In this document: positions 19,498 to 30,872 of the stretch, piece after piece | Layout of the letters: each line of letters begins with the position of its first letter | Numbering within the stretch: the first letter of the stretch is position 1 | Assembly: GCF_002895945.1 (NCBI RefSeq) | Contig: NZ_NPZB01000002.1 | Coordinates: forward strand, 744,001-808,000 | Source of the DNA: Solilutibacter silvestris | Lineage (GTDB): Bacteria > Pseudomonadota > Gammaproteobacteria > Xanthomonadales > Xanthomonadaceae | Reading direction: 5' to 3' | Length of the DNA: 64,000 nucleotides | Notes under the pieces: model-generated | The model's input: only the letters and a program-made list of their open reading frames with translations | Told to the model about the DNA's origin: nothing | The model's database searches: none | Translations under genes and position numbers: made by a program

Positions 19498-20075
19498 GCC
19501 ACACTCCGTTCTTCAATCCGATCCCCGAGGGTCGGCTGGACGATCTGCTGCGCCCCGAGGGCGACAACCCGGTGATGCAGCAGGGCTTCGTCACCACCAG
19601 CATGGATTCGCTGTGGAACTGGGCGCGCACCGGCTCGATGTGGCCGATGACCTTCGGTCTCGCCTGCTGCGCGGTGGAGATGATGCATGCCGGCGCCGCG
19701 CGCATCGACATGGATCGCTTCGGCGTGGTGTTCCGACCGTCGCCGCGCCAGTCCGACGTGATGATCGTGGCCGGCACGCTGGTCAACAAGATGGCGCCGG
19801 CGCTGCGCAAGGTCTACGACCAGATGCCCGATCCCAAGTGGGTGATCTCGATGGGCAGCTGCGCCAATGGCGGCGGCTATTACCACTATTCGTATTCCGT
19901 GGTGCGTGGTTGCGATCGCATCGTGCCGGTCGATGTCTACGTGCCGGGTTGCCCGCCGACCGCGGAAGCGCTGGCCTACGGCATCCTGCAATTGCAGAAG
20001 AAGATCCGCCGCACCACCGTCTTCGGCGATCGCGACAAGGCACTCGCGGACGCCCGTTCGCCCATGGTGGTCTGA
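19488..20075 (+). CDS. nuoB: NADH-quinone oxidoreductase subunit B
   Basis: The 195-aa product carries the terminal 4Fe-4S cluster N2 that reduces quinone. Its ligands are visible: the tandem Cys in [20 protein letters not shown] and [11 protein letters not shown]. Residues [12 protein letters not shown] and [11 protein letters not shown] are typical. It lies in the connecting module of the peripheral arm with NuoC, D and I. Confidence 0.97.
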   Translation: MGVSHTPFFNPIPEGRLDDLLRPEGDNPVMQQGFVTTSMDSLWNWARTGSMWPMTFGLACCAVEMMHAGAARIDMDRFGVVFRPSPRQSDVMIVAGTLVNKMAPALRKVYDQMPDPKWVISMGSCANGGGYYHYSYSVVRGCDRIVPVDVYVPGCPPTAEALAYGILQLQKKIRRTTVFGDRDKALADARSPMVV

Positions 20076-20076
20076 C

Positions 20077-20847
20077 ATGAGTGCGACGCAAATGACCACC
20101 GGCCAGTTCGCCGATGCGCTGCGTGCGCGCTTTCCCGCAGCGCAGGTGACTGTCGCCGGGCGCCATCGCGAAGTCACGCTGGAAGTGGCTCCCGCCGATT
20201 GGCTGGCCGCTGCGCGCGCATTGCGCGATGAATTCGGCTTCGAACAATGCATCGACGTTTGTGGCGTCGATTACCTTGGTTACGGCAGCGACGAGTGGGA
20301 CACCGATGTGTCCAACGAAGGTTTCAGCCGTGGCGTCGAGGGCAGGGGGCCGGGCCGCTTCAAATGGGGCGAACAGCCGTTGCGGCAGACGCCGCAGCCG
20401 CAGGGCCAGGCGCCTGAAATCGAGGTTCCCGGACGTCGCTTCGCCGCGGTCGCGCACCTGCTGTCGATCCGCAACAACCGTCGCGTGCGCCTGCGCGCGT
20501 TCTGCGCTGACGACGCCTTGCCGGTGGTCGATTCGCTGATGTCGGTGTGGGCGGGCACGGACTGGTTCGAGCGCGAGGCCTTCGACATGTTCGGCATCAT
20601 CTTCGAAGGGCATCCGGACCTGCGCCGCATCCTCACCGATTACGGTTTCGTCGGCCACCCGTTCCGCAAGGACTTCCCGTTGATCGGCAATGTCGAAGTG
20701 CGTTATGACGCCGAGAAGCAGCGCGTGATCTACGAACCGGTGACCTCGGTCGAGCCGCGCGTCGGCGTGCCACGCGTGATCCGTGACGATTCGCGCCTCG
20801 CGACTGCGAAGGGCGAAGCCGGCGATGTTGCAGGAAAAGTGAAATGA
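20077..20847 (+). CDS. nuoC: NADH-quinone oxidoreductase subunit C
   Basis: The 256-aa product is the 30-kDa subunit of complex I, separate from NuoD (the two are fused in E. coli). The signature [10 protein letters not shown] type motif reads [29 protein letters not shown] here. The N-terminal half has an insertion of about 45 residues ([20 protein letters not shown]...) before the conserved core. Its stop overlaps the nuoD start (ATGA). Confidence 0.95.
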   Translation: MSATQMTTGQFADALRARFPAAQVTVAGRHREVTLEVAPADWLAAARALRDEFGFEQCIDVCGVDYLGYGSDEWDTDVSNEGFSRGVEGRGPGRFKWGEQPLRQTPQPQGQAPEIEVPGRRFAAVAHLLSIRNNRRVRLRAFCADDALPVVDSLMSVWAGTDWFEREAFDMFGIIFEGHPDLRRILTDYGFVGHPFRKDFPLIGNVEVRYDAEKQRVIYEPVTSVEPRVGVPRVIRDDSRLATAKGEAGDVAGKVK

Positions 20848-22163
20848 CGGCCGAATCGATCCAGTCGCCGGCGGCGACCTCCGCATTGGCGAGCAATCCC
20901 GCCGAATCCCGGCCGGAAATCAGAAACTACACGATGAACTTCGGCCCGCAGCATCCGGCCGCGCATGGCGTGTTGCGTCTGATCCTGGAAATGGATGGCG
21001 AAACCGTGCAGCGCGCCGATCCGCATATCGGCCTGTTGCATCGTGGCACCGAGAAACTCACCGAATCGAAGCCGTACAACCAGTCGATCGGCTACATGGA
21101 TCGCCTCGACTACGTGTCGATGATGTGCAACGAACACGCCTACGTGCTGGCGATCGAGAACCTGCTCGACATCACTCCGCCGGAACGCGCGTTGTGGATC
21201 CGCACGATGTTCGACGAGATCACGCGCATCCTCAACCACCTGATGTGGCTGGGTTCGAACGCGCTCGACCTCGGCGCGATGGCGGTGTTCCTCTACGCCT
21301 TCCGCGAACGCGAAGAACTGATGGACGTGTACGAGGCGGTGAGTGGCGCGCGCATGCACGCGGCCTATTACCGCCCGGGCGGCGTTTATCGCGACCTGCC
21401 GGGCACCATGCCGAAGTACCGCGAATCGAAGTGGCGCAAGGGCGGTAAGCTCAAGCGTTTCAACGAGGCGCGCGAAGGTTCCGTACTCGATTACCTGGAA
21501 GATTTCGCCAAAAATTTCCCGGCGCGCATCGACGAATACGAAACCCTGCTCACCGACAACCGCATCTGGAAACAGCGCACCGTCGATGTCGGCGTCGTGA
21601 CGCCCGAACAGGCGCTGGCCTGGGGCATGACCGGCCCGATGCTGCGCGGTTCCGGCTTCGAATGGGATCTGCGCAAGAAGCAGCCGTATGCCAAGTACGC
21701 GGAAGTCGATTTCGACATTCCGGTCACGCACAACGGCGACTGCTACGACCGCTACCTGATCCGTGTCGCCGAGATGCGCCAGTCCAATCGCATCATCAAG
21801 CAATGCGTGAAGTGGCTGAAAGCCAACCCCGGCCCGGTGATGCTCGACAACCACAAGGTGTCGCCGCCGTCGCGCGAGGAAATGAAGGACGACATGGAAG
21901 CGATGATCCATCACTTCAAGTTGTTCTCGGAAGGCTATTCGGTGCCGGTCGGGGAAAGCTACGCCGCGGTCGAAGCGCCGAAGGGCGAATTCGGCGTGTA
22001 CCTGGTGTCCGATGGCGCCAACAAGCCGTATCGCTGCAAGTTGCGCGCGCCCGGGTTCGCACATCTGTCATCGATGGACGCGATCGTCCGCGGTTACATG
22101 CTGGCCGACGTGGTGGCGATGATTGGTACGTATGACGTGGTGTTCGGAGAGATCGATCGATGA
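20844..22163 (+). CDS. nuoD: NADH-quinone oxidoreductase subunit D
   Basis: The 439-aa product is the 49-kDa subunit that forms the quinone-binding pocket with NuoB. Conserved parts include [14 protein letters not shown] with the quinone-ligand His, HRGTEKL, and a C-terminus ending DVVFGEIDR. It descends from the large subunit of NiFe hydrogenases but has lost the metal-binding cysteines, as is normal in the family. Translation is coupled at both ends by ATGA overlaps. Confidence 0.97.
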   Translation: MTAESIQSPAATSALASNPAESRPEIRNYTMNFGPQHPAAHGVLRLILEMDGETVQRADPHIGLLHRGTEKLTESKPYNQSIGYMDRLDYVSMMCNEHAYVLAIENLLDITPPERALWIRTMFDEITRILNHLMWLGSNALDLGAMAVFLYAFREREELMDVYEAVSGARMHAAYYRPGGVYRDLPGTMPKYRESKWRKGGKLKRFNEAREGSVLDYLEDFAKNFPARIDEYETLLTDNRIWKQRTVDVGVVTPEQALAWGMTGPMLRGSGFEWDLRKKQPYAKYAEVDFDIPVTHNGDCYDRYLIRVAEMRQSNRIIKQCVKWLKANPGPVMLDNHKVSPPSREEMKDDMEAMIHHFKLFSEGYSVPVGESYAAVEAPKGEFGVYLVSDGANKPYRCKLRAPGFAHLSSMDAIVRGYMLADVVAMIGTYDVVFGEIDR

Positions 22164-22687
22164 AAGTGACCGGCAATTTCGAGAATGCTCGCAATGTCGA
22201 TCCGATGCTGGTGTTGGGCGACGAAACGCGCGCGCACATCGATCACTGGTTGACCAAGTTTCCCGCGGACCGCAAGCGCTCCGCGGTGCTGCAGGGCTTG
22301 TACGCCGCGCAGGAACAGAACGGCGGCTTCCTCACCGACGAACTGATCGCCGCGGTCGCCAAATACCTCGGGCTGCCGCCGGTGTGGGCGTACGAAGTCG
22401 CGAGTTTCTACTCGATGTACGAAACACAGCCGGTCGGTCGCAACAACGTCGCCTTCTGCACCAATATCAGCTGCTGGTTGAATGGCGCCGAAGACCTGGT
22501 CGCGCACGCGGAGAAGAAACTGGGCTGCAAGCTCGGCGAAACCAGCGCCGACGGCCGCGTCTACCTGAAGCGCGAAGAAGAATGCGTCGCCGCTTGTTGC
22601 GGTGCGCCGGTGGTCGTGATCAACGGCCATTACCACGAGAAGCTCGACGCCGCCAAGGTCGACGCGCTGCTGGACGGATTGAAGTGA
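22160..22687 (+). CDS. nuoE: NADH-quinone oxidoreductase subunit E
   Basis: The 175-aa product holds the 2Fe-2S cluster N1a in a thioredoxin-like fold. The four ligands are in FCTNISCWL and [11 protein letters not shown]. It joins NuoF and NuoG in the NADH dehydrogenase module. The start overlaps the nuoD stop (ATGA). Confidence 0.96.
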   Translation: MKVTGNFENARNVDPMLVLGDETRAHIDHWLTKFPADRKRSAVLQGLYAAQEQNGGFLTDELIAAVAKYLGLPPVWAYEVASFYSMYETQPVGRNNVAFCTNISCWLNGAEDLVAHAEKKLGCKLGETSADGRVYLKREEECVAACCGAPVVVINGHYHEKLDAAKVDALLDGLK

Positions 22688-22689
22688 CG

Positions 22690-24051
22690 ATGTCGGGACA
22701 CAGCCACTACAGCGAAGGCTACGGCCCGGTCGGTCCGGCGCCGCAGGAACACAACGTCGTCTACACGACGCTGCATTTCGACAAGCCCTGGAGCTACGAG
22801 AACTATCTCAAGACCGGCGGTTACAGCGCGCTGCGCAAGCTGCTGGAAGAGAAAGTGCCGCCGGCCGATGTGGTCGAGATGGTCAAGGCTTCCGGCCTGC
22901 GCGGTCGCGGTGGCGCGGGCTTCCCGACCGGCCTGAAGTGGAGCTTCATGCCCAAGGGTCCGGGCCAGAAATACATGCTGTGCAACTCCGACGAATCGGA
23001 ACCCGGCACGGCCAAGGATCGCGACATCCTGCGTTTCAATCCGCACTCCGTGGTTGAAGGCATGGCGATCGCCTGCTACGCCACCGGCGCGACGGTCGGC
23101 TACAACTACCTGCGCGGCGAATTCCATCACGAACCGTTCGAGCATTTCGAGGAAGCGCTGCGCGAAGCCTATGAACACGGCTGGCTCGGCAAGAACGTGC
23201 TTGGCAGTGGTGTCGACATCGACATCTACGGTGCGCTCGGTGCCGGCGCCTACATCTGCGGCGAAGAAACCGCTCTGATGGAATCGTTGGAAGGCAAGAA
23301 GGGCCAACCGCGCTTCAAACCGCCGTTCCCGGCCAATTTCGGCCTGTACGGCAAGCCGACCACGATCAACAACACCGAAACCTATGCCTCGGTGCCGGCG
23401 ATCATTCGCAACGGCGCCGAGTGGTTCGCCAATCTCGGCAAGCCCAACAACGGTGGCCCGAAGATCTTTTCGATCTCCGGCCAGGTCAATCGTCCCGGCA
23501 ACTACGAAATCCGCCTCGGCACGCCGTTCGCGGACTTGCTGGAGATGGCGGGTGGCGTTCGCCACGGGCATCGCCTCAAGGCGGTGATTCCCGGCGGTTC
23601 GTCGATGAAGGTGTTGAAGGGCGAGACCATGATGGGCCTCACCATGGACTACGACGCGATCCAGAAAGCGGGATCGGGCCTCGGCTCCGGCGCGGTGGTG
23701 GTGATGGACGAAACCGCCTGCATGGTGCGCGTCTGCCATCGCATCTCGCGCTTCTATTTCAAGGAATCGTGCGGCCAGTGCACGCCGTGTCGCGAAGGCA
23801 CCGGCTGGATGTATCGCCTGCTCAGCCGCATCGTCGACCACACCGCGACGATGGACGATCTCTACATGCTCAAGGCTTCGGCCGGGCAGATCGAAGGCCA
23901 CACCATCTGCGCCTTCGGTGAAGCCGCGGCGTGGCCCGTGCAGGGCTTCCTCGCCCAGTTCTGGGATGAATTCGAATATGCCATCGTCAACAAGCGTTTC
24001 CTGGTCGATGACCAGCGCGCCGGCACGGTGATCGAGAAGGTGGCGGCATGA
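22690..24051 (+). CDS. nuoF: NADH-quinone oxidoreductase subunit F
   Basis: The 453-aa product binds NADH, FMN and cluster N3. The glycine-rich nucleotide site is [16 protein letters not shown], the FMN region includes [15 protein letters not shown], and the 4Fe-4S ligands are in [12 protein letters not shown] plus a later Cys in GHTICAFG. It is where electrons enter complex I. The ATG at 22690 lies 2 bp after the nuoE stop; a GTG at 22684 is an alternative. Confidence 0.97.
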   Translation: MSGHSHYSEGYGPVGPAPQEHNVVYTTLHFDKPWSYENYLKTGGYSALRKLLEEKVPPADVVEMVKASGLRGRGGAGFPTGLKWSFMPKGPGQKYMLCNSDESEPGTAKDRDILRFNPHSVVEGMAIACYATGATVGYNYLRGEFHHEPFEHFEEALREAYEHGWLGKNVLGSGVDIDIYGALGAGAYICGEETALMESLEGKKGQPRFKPPFPANFGLYGKPTTINNTETYASVPAIIRNGAEWFANLGKPNNGGPKIFSISGQVNRPGNYEIRLGTPFADLLEMAGGVRHGHRLKAVIPGGSSMKVLKGETMMGLTMDYDAIQKAGSGLGSGAVVVMDETACMVRVCHRISRFYFKESCGQCTPCREGTGWMYRLLSRIVDHTATMDDLYMLKASAGQIEGHTICAFGEAAAWPVQGFLAQFWDEFEYAIVNKRFLVDDQRAGTVIEKVAA

Positions 24052-26285
24052 GCGCACAACCGCAGCCGGTGAACCCGAACCTGCCGCCCGACCACGTCAC
24101 CGTGTTCGTCGATGGCGTCGAGATCGCCGCGCCCAAGGGCTCGATGATCATCCAGGCCGCGGACAAGGCCGGCATCCCGGTCCCGCGTTTCTGCTATCAC
24201 GACAAGTTGGCGATCGCCGCCAACTGCCGCATGTGCATGGTCGATACCGAGCTTGGCGGCCGGCCCGCGCCGAAGCCGTCGCCGGCCTGCGCGACGCCGG
24301 TGGCCGACGGCCTGAAAGTGTTCACGCGCAGCGAAAAGGCGCTGAAGTTCCAGCGCGACGTGATGGAATTCCTGCTGATCAACCATCCGCTGGATTGCCC
24401 GATCTGCGATCAGGGCGGCGAGTGCGAACTGCAGGACGTGGCGATGGGTTACGGCCGTTCGGTCAGCCGTTTCGTCGAGCGCAAGCGCGCGGTGCCCGAC
24501 GAGGATCTCGGTCCGCTGGTCGCCACCGAGATGACCCGTTGCATCCAGTGCACCCGTTGCGTGCGTTTTACTGGCGAAATCGCCGGGACGTACGAGCTGG
24601 GCGGCATGTATCGCGGTGAGAACCTGCAGATCGGCACTTTCGACGGCAAGCCGTTGATGACCGAACTGTCCGGCAACGTCATCGACGTCTGCCCGGTCGG
24701 CGCGCTCACCAACAAGGTGTTCCAGTTCCAGGCACGCCCGTGGGAGCTGGTCGCGCGCGAATCGCTGGGCTATCACGATGCGCTCGGCAGCAACCTGTTC
24801 CACCACGTGCGTCGCGGCGAAATCCTGCGCAACGTGCCGCGCGACAACGAAGCCGTGAACGAGTGCTGGCTCTCGGATCGCGACCGCTATTCCAACCAGG
24901 GCCTGTACGCCGAAGATCGCGCCCACGTGCCGATGGTCAAGGAAGCCGGTGAGTGGCGCGAAGCAAGTTGGGATGAGGCGCTGACGAAGGCGCAGTCGAT
25001 CCTCTCGGCGAATCGCGGCGACGCGCTCGGTGTCCTCGTGCATCCGGCGACCAGCAACGAGGAAGGGCTGGAACTCGCGGCGCTGGCCGATGGTCTCGGC
25101 TCCGCGCATATCGACCATCGCATCCATGCGCTCGATCTCTCCGATGGCGCAGTGGCGCAAGCGTTCGAGGCGTCGGTCGCCGATATCGAACACGCCGATG
25201 TCATCGTCATCGTTGGCAGCAACATCCGCCACGAAGTCCCGCTGCTGCACGCCCGCGTGCGCAAGGCGTGGACGCGCGGCGCGAAGATCCATGTCGTCAA
25301 TCCGGTCGATTTCCACTTCACCTTCGAGACCGCCGGCAAGCACATCGTGCCGCCATCGCAAGTGGCTGCGGAATTGGCCAAGGTCGATCTCGGCGATGCC
25401 AAGGCGCCTGTGGTGATCGTTGGTGGCGTTGCCGAACGCGGCGTGCACGCCAGTGCGATCCGCAAGGCCGCACGCGAATTCGCCGCAGTGAAGAACGCGA
25501 AGTTGTGCCGCATTCCGCAGGGCGCCAACGCACTCGGATTGACCCGTGCTGGCGTGTTGCCGACGGGACGCGATGCGCTGGCGATGCTGCGCGAACCGCG
25601 CAAGGCCTACATCCTCCATGGCATCGAGCCCGGCCTCGATTTCGCTTATCCGGGTCTCGCCGCGCGTGCGCTCGCCGATGCCCAGGTGGTGGCGTTCACT
25701 AGCTACGCCTGCCAGTCGACGCGCGCTGTCTCCGACGTGATCCTGCCGATTGGCGCGTTCCCGGAAGTGCAGGGCAGCCTGACCAATCTCGACGGCCGCG
25801 AACAGCACAGCCAGGCCGCCGGCAAGCCGCCGCGCGATGCCCGTGAAGGCTGGCGCGTGCTGCGTGCGCTCGGTGGCGCGCTTGGCATCGCCGGATTCGA
25901 TTTCACCGATTTCGACGGACTGCGTGCATCGCTCAAGCCGCGCGAGGTGACGGTGAAGCCGGGTGCAGCAGTTGGCGCCAGCGGCAGCGGTCTCGAAGTC
26001 GCCGCGTCCGATGCCATCTATCGCGTCGATGCGGTGACCCGTCGTTCCGCCGCGCTGCAGGCGCATCCGCTCAATGTTGGTCCGCAGGCGGTATTGCATC
26101 CGCAGACCGCCACTGCAGTCGGCTTGGTCGAAGGTGGCACTGGTCGCTTCACCACCGGTGATGGCACCGCGTCGCTGCCAGTGCGGCTGGATGCCGGCGT
26201 CGCGCCCGGTTGCGTGTGGATCGAACGCGGTTACGGCGCCACGGCGCCGATCGCCGCCGCCGACGTGGAGGCACGCCCGGCATGA
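24048..26285 (+). CDS. nuoG: NADH-quinone oxidoreductase subunit G
   Basis: The 745-aa product is the 75-kDa subunit. An N-terminal ferredoxin-like part carries the 2Fe-2S ligands ([16 protein letters not shown]), the His/Cys cluster ([18 protein letters not shown]) and a 4Fe-4S set ([10 protein letters not shown]). A molybdopterin-oxidoreductase-like domain follows without obvious molybdenum ligands. It is shorter than E. coli NuoG (908 aa). Both ends overlap their neighbours by 4 bp. Confidence 0.95.
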   Translation: MSAQPQPVNPNLPPDHVTVFVDGVEIAAPKGSMIIQAADKAGIPVPRFCYHDKLAIAANCRMCMVDTELGGRPAPKPSPACATPVADGLKVFTRSEKALKFQRDVMEFLLINHPLDCPICDQGGECELQDVAMGYGRSVSRFVERKRAVPDEDLGPLVATEMTRCIQCTRCVRFTGEIAGTYELGGMYRGENLQIGTFDGKPLMTELSGNVIDVCPVGALTNKVFQFQARPWELVARESLGYHDALGSNLFHHVRRGEILRNVPRDNEAVNECWLSDRDRYSNQGLYAEDRAHVPMVKEAGEWREASWDEALTKAQSILSANRGDALGVLVHPATSNEEGLELAALADGLGSAHIDHRIHALDLSDGAVAQAFEASVADIEHADVIVIVGSNIRHEVPLLHARVRKAWTRGAKIHVVNPVDFHFTFETAGKHIVPPSQVAAELAKVDLGDAKAPVVIVGGVAERGVHASAIRKAAREFAAVKNAKLCRIPQGANALGLTRAGVLPTGRDALAMLREPRKAYILHGIEPGLDFAYPGLAARALADAQVVAFTSYACQSTRAVSDVILPIGAFPEVQGSLTNLDGREQHSQAAGKPPRDAREGWRVLRALGGALGIAGFDFTDFDGLRASLKPREVTVKPGAAVGASGSGLEVAASDAIYRVDAVTRRSAALQAHPLNVGPQAVLHPQTATAVGLVEGGTGRFTTGDGTASLPVRLDAGVAPGCVWIERGYGATAPIAAADVEARPA

Positions 26286-27361
26286 ACCACTACGTCCAAC
26301 AATTCCACGACTGGCTGGCCGGCTTCGGCGCCATCGGCGTGCTCGCATGGCTGATCCTGTTGATCCTGCTGATCGCGGTGCCGGTGATCATTTCGGTGGC
26401 GTTCTACGTGGTGTGGGAACGCAAGCTGATCGGCTGGATGCACGTCCGCCATGGCCCGATGTATGTCGGCTTCGGCGTGTTCCAGGCCTTCGCCGACGTG
26501 TTCAAGCTGCTGTTCAAGGAAGTGATCCAGCCGAGCAGCGCCAGCAAGTTCCTCTTCATCCTCGCGCCGCTCATCACCCTTGCGCCTGCGTTCGCGGCGT
26601 GGGCGGTGATTCCATTCGACGACAAGCTGGTGCTGGCCGACGTCAATGCCGGGATGCTGTACCTGTTGGCGATGACCTCGCTTGGTGTGTACGGCATCAT
26701 CCTCGCCGGCTGGGCCTCGAACTCGAAGTACGCCTTCCTCGGCGCGATGCGTTCCGCCGCGCAAGTAGTCAGTTATGAAATCGCGATGGGTTTCGCGCTG
26801 GTTGGCGTGCTGGTCGCCGCTGGCAGCCTCAACCTCACCGATATCGTGCACGCGCAGGCCGGTCGTTTCGGGCTGTTCAACTGGTACTGGTTGCCGTTGC
26901 TGCCGCTGTTCCTGATCTACTTTATTTCGGGCGTTGCCGAAACGAACCGCGCGCCGTTCGACGTGGTGGAAGGCGAGTCGGAAATCGTTGCCGGCCACAT
27001 GGTGGAATATTCGGGATCGCAGTTCGCGCTGTTCTTCCTCGCCGAATACGCCAACATGATCCTGGTGAGCTTCACCACCGCGCTGTTCTTCCTCGGTGGT
27101 TGGCTCAGTCCCTTGCATGGCTTCGGCATTCCGTTGCTGTCGGCCGATGGCTGGTGGTGGCTGCTGGCCAAGGCTGTCTTCTTCGCCAGCATCTTCATCT
27201 GGTTCCGCGCCGCGTTCCCGCGTTACCGCTACGACCAGATCATGCGGCTGGGCTGGAAGGTCTTCATCCCCATCGCCATTTTCTGGATTTTCGTGACGGC
27301 GCTGATGGCGTATTACGGCCTGCTTTCACCGAGCACGATCGCCCACGGAGGCCAGGCATGA
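26282..27361 (+). CDS. nuoH: NADH-quinone oxidoreductase subunit H
   Basis: The 359-aa product has about eight membrane helices and caps the quinone chamber. The family motifs are [19 protein letters not shown], the [10 protein letters not shown] segment and [20 protein letters not shown], which lines the quinone tunnel with acidic residues. Start and stop overlap nuoG and nuoI by four bases each. Confidence 0.97.
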   Translation: MNHYVQQFHDWLAGFGAIGVLAWLILLILLIAVPVIISVAFYVVWERKLIGWMHVRHGPMYVGFGVFQAFADVFKLLFKEVIQPSSASKFLFILAPLITLAPAFAAWAVIPFDDKLVLADVNAGMLYLLAMTSLGVYGIILAGWASNSKYAFLGAMRSAAQVVSYEIAMGFALVGVLVAAGSLNLTDIVHAQAGRFGLFNWYWLPLLPLFLIYFISGVAETNRAPFDVVEGESEIVAGHMVEYSGSQFALFFLAEYANMILVSFTTALFFLGGWLSPLHGFGIPLLSADGWWWLLAKAVFFASIFIWFRAAFPRYRYDQIMRLGWKVFIPIAIFWIFVTALMAYYGLLSPSTIAHGGQA

Positions 27362-27846
27362 GTCGCGTTGCTGCCTATCTCAAGAGCCTGTTGTTGCTGG
27401 AATTGGTGCGTGGCATGGGCCTCACCTTCAAGTACATGCTGAAGCCGAAGTACACGGTCATGTACCCGATGGAGAAGATCCCGCAGTCGCCGCGTTTCCG
27501 CGGCATCCACGCGCTGCGCCGCTACCCCAACGGCGAGGAACGCTGCATCGCCTGCAAGTTGTGCGAAGCGGTGTGCCCGGCGCTGGCGATTACCATCGAC
27601 TCGCATCGACGCGAGGACGGCACCCGTCGTACCACGCGCTACGACATCGACCTGTTCAAGTGCATCTTCTGCGGCTTCTGCGAAGAGAGCTGTCCGGTCG
27701 ATTCCATCGTGGAAACGCATATCCACGAGTACCACATGGAAAAGCGTGGCGAGAACATCCTGACCAAGCCCATCCTGCTGGCCATCGGCGATCGTCTCGA
27801 GGCGGAAATCGCCGAACGCCGCGCCGCCGACGCCCCTTACCGTTGA
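27358..27846 (+). CDS. nuoI: NADH-quinone oxidoreductase subunit I
   Basis: The 162-aa product is the two-cluster ferredoxin-like subunit carrying N6a and N6b. Both motifs are intact: [13 protein letters not shown] and [13 protein letters not shown]. An amphipathic N-terminal helix ([18 protein letters not shown]) attaches it to the membrane arm. It passes electrons from NuoG to NuoB. Confidence 0.97.
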   Translation: MSRVAAYLKSLLLLELVRGMGLTFKYMLKPKYTVMYPMEKIPQSPRFRGIHALRRYPNGEERCIACKLCEAVCPALAITIDSHRREDGTRRTTRYDIDLFKCIFCGFCEESCPVDSIVETHIHEYHMEKRGENILTKPILLAIGDRLEAEIAERRAADAPYR

Positions 27847-27853
27847 GGACGAC

Positions 27854-28486
27854 ATGGACTTTCCCCTGATCGCCTTCTACTGCTTCGCGACACTGGCCGC
27901 CGCCGCCGCACTCGGCGTGATCGCCGTGCGCAACCCGGTGCATGCCGCGCTGTTCCTGGTGCTGACATTCTTCTCCGTCGCCTGCACCTGGATCGTCGCC
28001 GGTGCCGAATTCCTCGGTGTCGCGCTGGTGCTGGTCTATGTCGGCGCGGTGATGGTGCTATTCCTGTTCGTGGTGATGATGCTCGATCTCGACACCGACC
28101 CGATGCGCGAAGGCTATGTGCGCTATCTGCCAATCGGTGCACTGGTCGCGTTGATCATGCTGGTCGAGATGTTCATGGTGATCGGCGTGCGATCGCGCCT
28201 GCTGCCGTTCGCCGAGGCCGCGCCAGCCGATGCCGGCTCGCCGAACGCGGTGTGGCTGGCGCGCGCGCTGTTCACCGATTTCCTGCTGCCGTTCGAAGTC
28301 GCGGCGGTGATCCTGACCATCGCGGTGATCGCGGCGGTAATGCTGACCTTGCGCCAGCGTGGTGGCACCCGCACGCAGAAGCCGGCCGACCAGGTCCGCG
28401 TCAAGGCGGGCGACCGCCTGCGCATGGTGAAGATGGCGGCGGAACTGCCACAGGCCGCCGAAGCGACCCCGGAGGCGAAGGAATGA
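27854..28486 (+). CDS. nuoJ: NADH-quinone oxidoreductase subunit J
   Basis: The 210-aa product has five membrane helices; the third carries the [19 protein letters not shown] segment that coils in complex I. The C-terminal tail ([20 protein letters not shown]...) is cytoplasmic and poorly conserved. It starts 7 bp after nuoI and its stop overlaps the nuoK ATG. Confidence 0.95.
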   Translation: MDFPLIAFYCFATLAAAAALGVIAVRNPVHAALFLVLTFFSVACTWIVAGAEFLGVALVLVYVGAVMVLFLFVVMMLDLDTDPMREGYVRYLPIGALVALIMLVEMFMVIGVRSRLLPFAEAAPADAGSPNAVWLARALFTDFLLPFEVAAVILTIAVIAAVMLTLRQRGGTRTQKPADQVRVKAGDRLRMVKMAAELPQAAEATPEAKE

Positions 28487-28797
28487 TGACCACGCTTGGC
28501 CTCGGCCACTACCTCGCGCTGGGCGCGGTGCTGTTCTGCATCGCGATCGCCGGAATCTTCCTCAATCGCAAGAACGCCATCATCCTGCTGATGTGCATCG
28601 AACTGATGCTGCTGGCAGTGAACATCAACTTCGTGGCGTTCTCGCGCGACATGCACAACGCGACCGGCCAGGTCTTCGTGTTCTTCATTCTCACCGTGGC
28701 CGCCGCCGAAGCGGCGATCGGACTGGCGATCCTGGTCACGTTGTTCCGCAACCGACGCACCATCAACGTCGGTGAACTGGATTCGCTGAAAGGGTGA
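28483..28797 (+). CDS. nuoK: NADH-quinone oxidoreductase subunit K
   Basis: The 104-aa product has three membrane helices with two buried acidic residues used in proton transfer: the Glu in [11 protein letters not shown] and the Glu in [12 protein letters not shown]. It is MrpC-like. Two ATG codons (28483, 28486) are possible starts; the first overlaps the nuoJ stop. Confidence 0.96.
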   Translation: MMTTLGLGHYLALGAVLFCIAIAGIFLNRKNAIILLMCIELMLLAVNINFVAFSRDMHNATGQVFVFFILTVAAAEAAIGLAILVTLFRNRRTINVGELDSLKG

Positions 28798-30872
28798 CCG
28801 GCAGCATCATGGATATTTCGACCACCCAACTCCTCGTCATCGTCCTGGCCCCGTTGCTGGGATCGATCCTCGCTGGCCTCTTCGGCAAGTTCATCGGCCG
28901 CAGTGGCGCCCACGTCGCCACCATCCTCGGCGTCGGCATCAGCTGCGCGTTGTCGATCGGCGTGCTGTGGAAACTGCTGCACGGCGCGCCCGTGGTGAAC
29001 CAGGATCTCTACACCTGGTTCGATGTCGGCGGCCTGCAGGCGCATGTCGGCTTCATGGTCGACAACCTGACCGCGATGATGATGGTCGTCGTCACCTTCG
29101 TCTCGCTGCTGGTGCACATCTACACCATCGGCTACATGGCCGACGACGACGGTTACCAACGCTTCTTCAGCTACATCTCGCTGTTCACCTTCAGCATGCT
29201 GATGCTGGTGATGAGCAACAACTTCGTCCAGCTGTTCTTCGGCTGGGAAGCGGTGGGCCTGGTCTCGTACCTGCTGATCGGCTTCTGGTTCAAGCGCCCG
29301 ACGGCGATCTTCGCCAACCTCAAGGCGTTCCTGGTCAACCGCGTCGGCGATTTCGGCTTCCTGCTCGGCATCGCGGGCATTGTCGCCTGGGTGGGTACGC
29401 TCGATTACGCGACTGCGTTCCAGCACCTCGATAAACTGCAGGGCACGGTGGAAGTGTTCCGTGGCCATCCGTGGTCGATGGCGACCTTCGTGGCGATCTG
29501 CCTGTTCATCGGCGCGATGGGCAAGTCGGCGCAGGTGCCGCTGCATGTGTGGCTGCCGGATTCGATGGAAGGCCCGACACCGATCTCTGCGCTGATCCAC
29601 GCCGCGACGATGGTGACCGCCGGCATCTTCATGGTCGCGCGCATGTCGCCGATCTTCAATCTGTCGCCGGTCGCGTTGAACTTCATCCTCTTCATCGGCG
29701 CCACCACCGCGTTGTTCACCGGCCTGATCGGTATCGTCCAGAACGACATCAAGCGCGTGATCGCGTATTCCACGCTGTCGCAGCTCGGCTACATGACGGT
29801 CGCGCTCGGCGTCTCGGCGTATTCCGCCGCGGTGTTCCACCTGATGACGCATGCGTTCTTCAAGGCGCTGCTGTTCCTCGCCGCCGGCAGCGTGATCATC
29901 GGCATGCACCACGAGCAGGACATGCGCCGCATGGGTGGCCTGCGCAAATACATGCCGATCACCTTCTGGACGTCGTTGATCGGTACGCTGGCTTTGATCG
30001 GCACGCCGTTCTTCGCCGGTTTCTACTCCAAGGACAGCATCATCGATGCCGCCAAGGAACACGCGCTGGAGCAGGGCGGTTTCATTGCCCAGTACGGCTA
30101 TTACGCGGTGCTGCTGGGTGCCTTCGTCACCTCGTTCTACAGCTTCCGTTTGCTGTACCTGACCTTCTTCGGCAAGGAACGCTTCCGCGACGTCGCGCAC
30201 GATCACCATGACGCGCATCACGACGATCACGCGCACGGTCACGACGACCACGGCCATGCGCACGAACCGCACGAATCGCCATGGGTGGTGACGTTGCCGC
30301 TGATCCTGCTGGCGATCCCGTCGATCGTGATCGGCTATCTCACCATCGGCCCGATGCTGCATGGCAAGACCACGGGTGGCGAGGAAGCGGGCAAGTCGTT
30401 CTTCGACGGCGCGATCCAGTTGCCGGCGCATGGCGTGATGGGCAAGCTCGGCGAGGAATTCCACGGATCGTTGCAGATGGCCTTGCATGGCTTCACCCAG
30501 GCGCCGTTCTGGCTGACGCTCGCCGGATTCCTGCTGGCGACGTGGATGTACCTGCTGAAGCCCGAAGTCGCCGCCAAGGCGCGCAAGACCTTCGCGCTGC
30601 CGGTGCGCATCCTCGAGGACAAGTACGGCTTCGACAAGCTGTGGATCAATGGATTCGCCGGCACCGGACTGCTGCTCGGTCGTGCTTCGCGCTGGTTCGA
30701 CAGCCGCGTCATCGACGAACACATGGTCAACGGTGCGGCCCGCGATACCCTCGATATCGCCGCCGCGATTCGTCGCATGCAGACCGGATATCTCTACAGC
30801 TATGCCTTCGCGATGATTGTCGGCCTGATCCTGTTGCTGGCGTGGCTCATCAAGACGGGCGCCGGAGCATGA
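28794..30872 (+). CDS. nuoL: NADH-quinone oxidoreductase subunit L
   Basis: The 692-aa product is the distal antiporter-like proton pump with the long lateral helix. Proton-path residues lie in [18 protein letters not shown] and in the Lys-containing [15 protein letters not shown] segment. A histidine-rich loop, twelve His in 26 residues at about 469-493, separates two C-terminal helices. The start is GTG at 28794, overlapping the nuoK stop; an ATG at 28809 is an alternative. Confidence 0.96.
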   Translation: MTGSIMDISTTQLLVIVLAPLLGSILAGLFGKFIGRSGAHVATILGVGISCALSIGVLWKLLHGAPVVNQDLYTWFDVGGLQAHVGFMVDNLTAMMMVVVTFVSLLVHIYTIGYMADDDGYQRFFSYISLFTFSMLMLVMSNNFVQLFFGWEAVGLVSYLLIGFWFKRPTAIFANLKAFLVNRVGDFGFLLGIAGIVAWVGTLDYATAFQHLDKLQGTVEVFRGHPWSMATFVAICLFIGAMGKSAQVPLHVWLPDSMEGPTPISALIHAATMVTAGIFMVARMSPIFNLSPVALNFILFIGATTALFTGLIGIVQNDIKRVIAYSTLSQLGYMTVALGVSAYSAAVFHLMTHAFFKALLFLAAGSVIIGMHHEQDMRRMGGLRKYMPITFWTSLIGTLALIGTPFFAGFYSKDSIIDAAKEHALEQGGFIAQYGYYAVLLGAFVTSFYSFRLLYLTFFGKERFRDVAHDHHDAHHDDHAHGHDDHGHAHEPHESPWVVTLPLILLAIPSIVIGYLTIGPMLHGKTTGGEEAGKSFFDGAIQLPAHGVMGKLGEEFHGSLQMALHGFTQAPFWLTLAGFLLATWMYLLKPEVAAKARKTFALPVRILEDKYGFDKLWINGFAGTGLLLGRASRWFDSRVIDEHMVNGAARDTLDIAAAIRRMQTGYLYSYAFAMIVGLILLLAWLIKTGAGA

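Noticed and set aside
23862-26348. 828-codon minus-strand frame opposite nuoG
   Set aside because: Shadow of nuoG in a GC-rich genome; His- and Arg-rich with no motifs.
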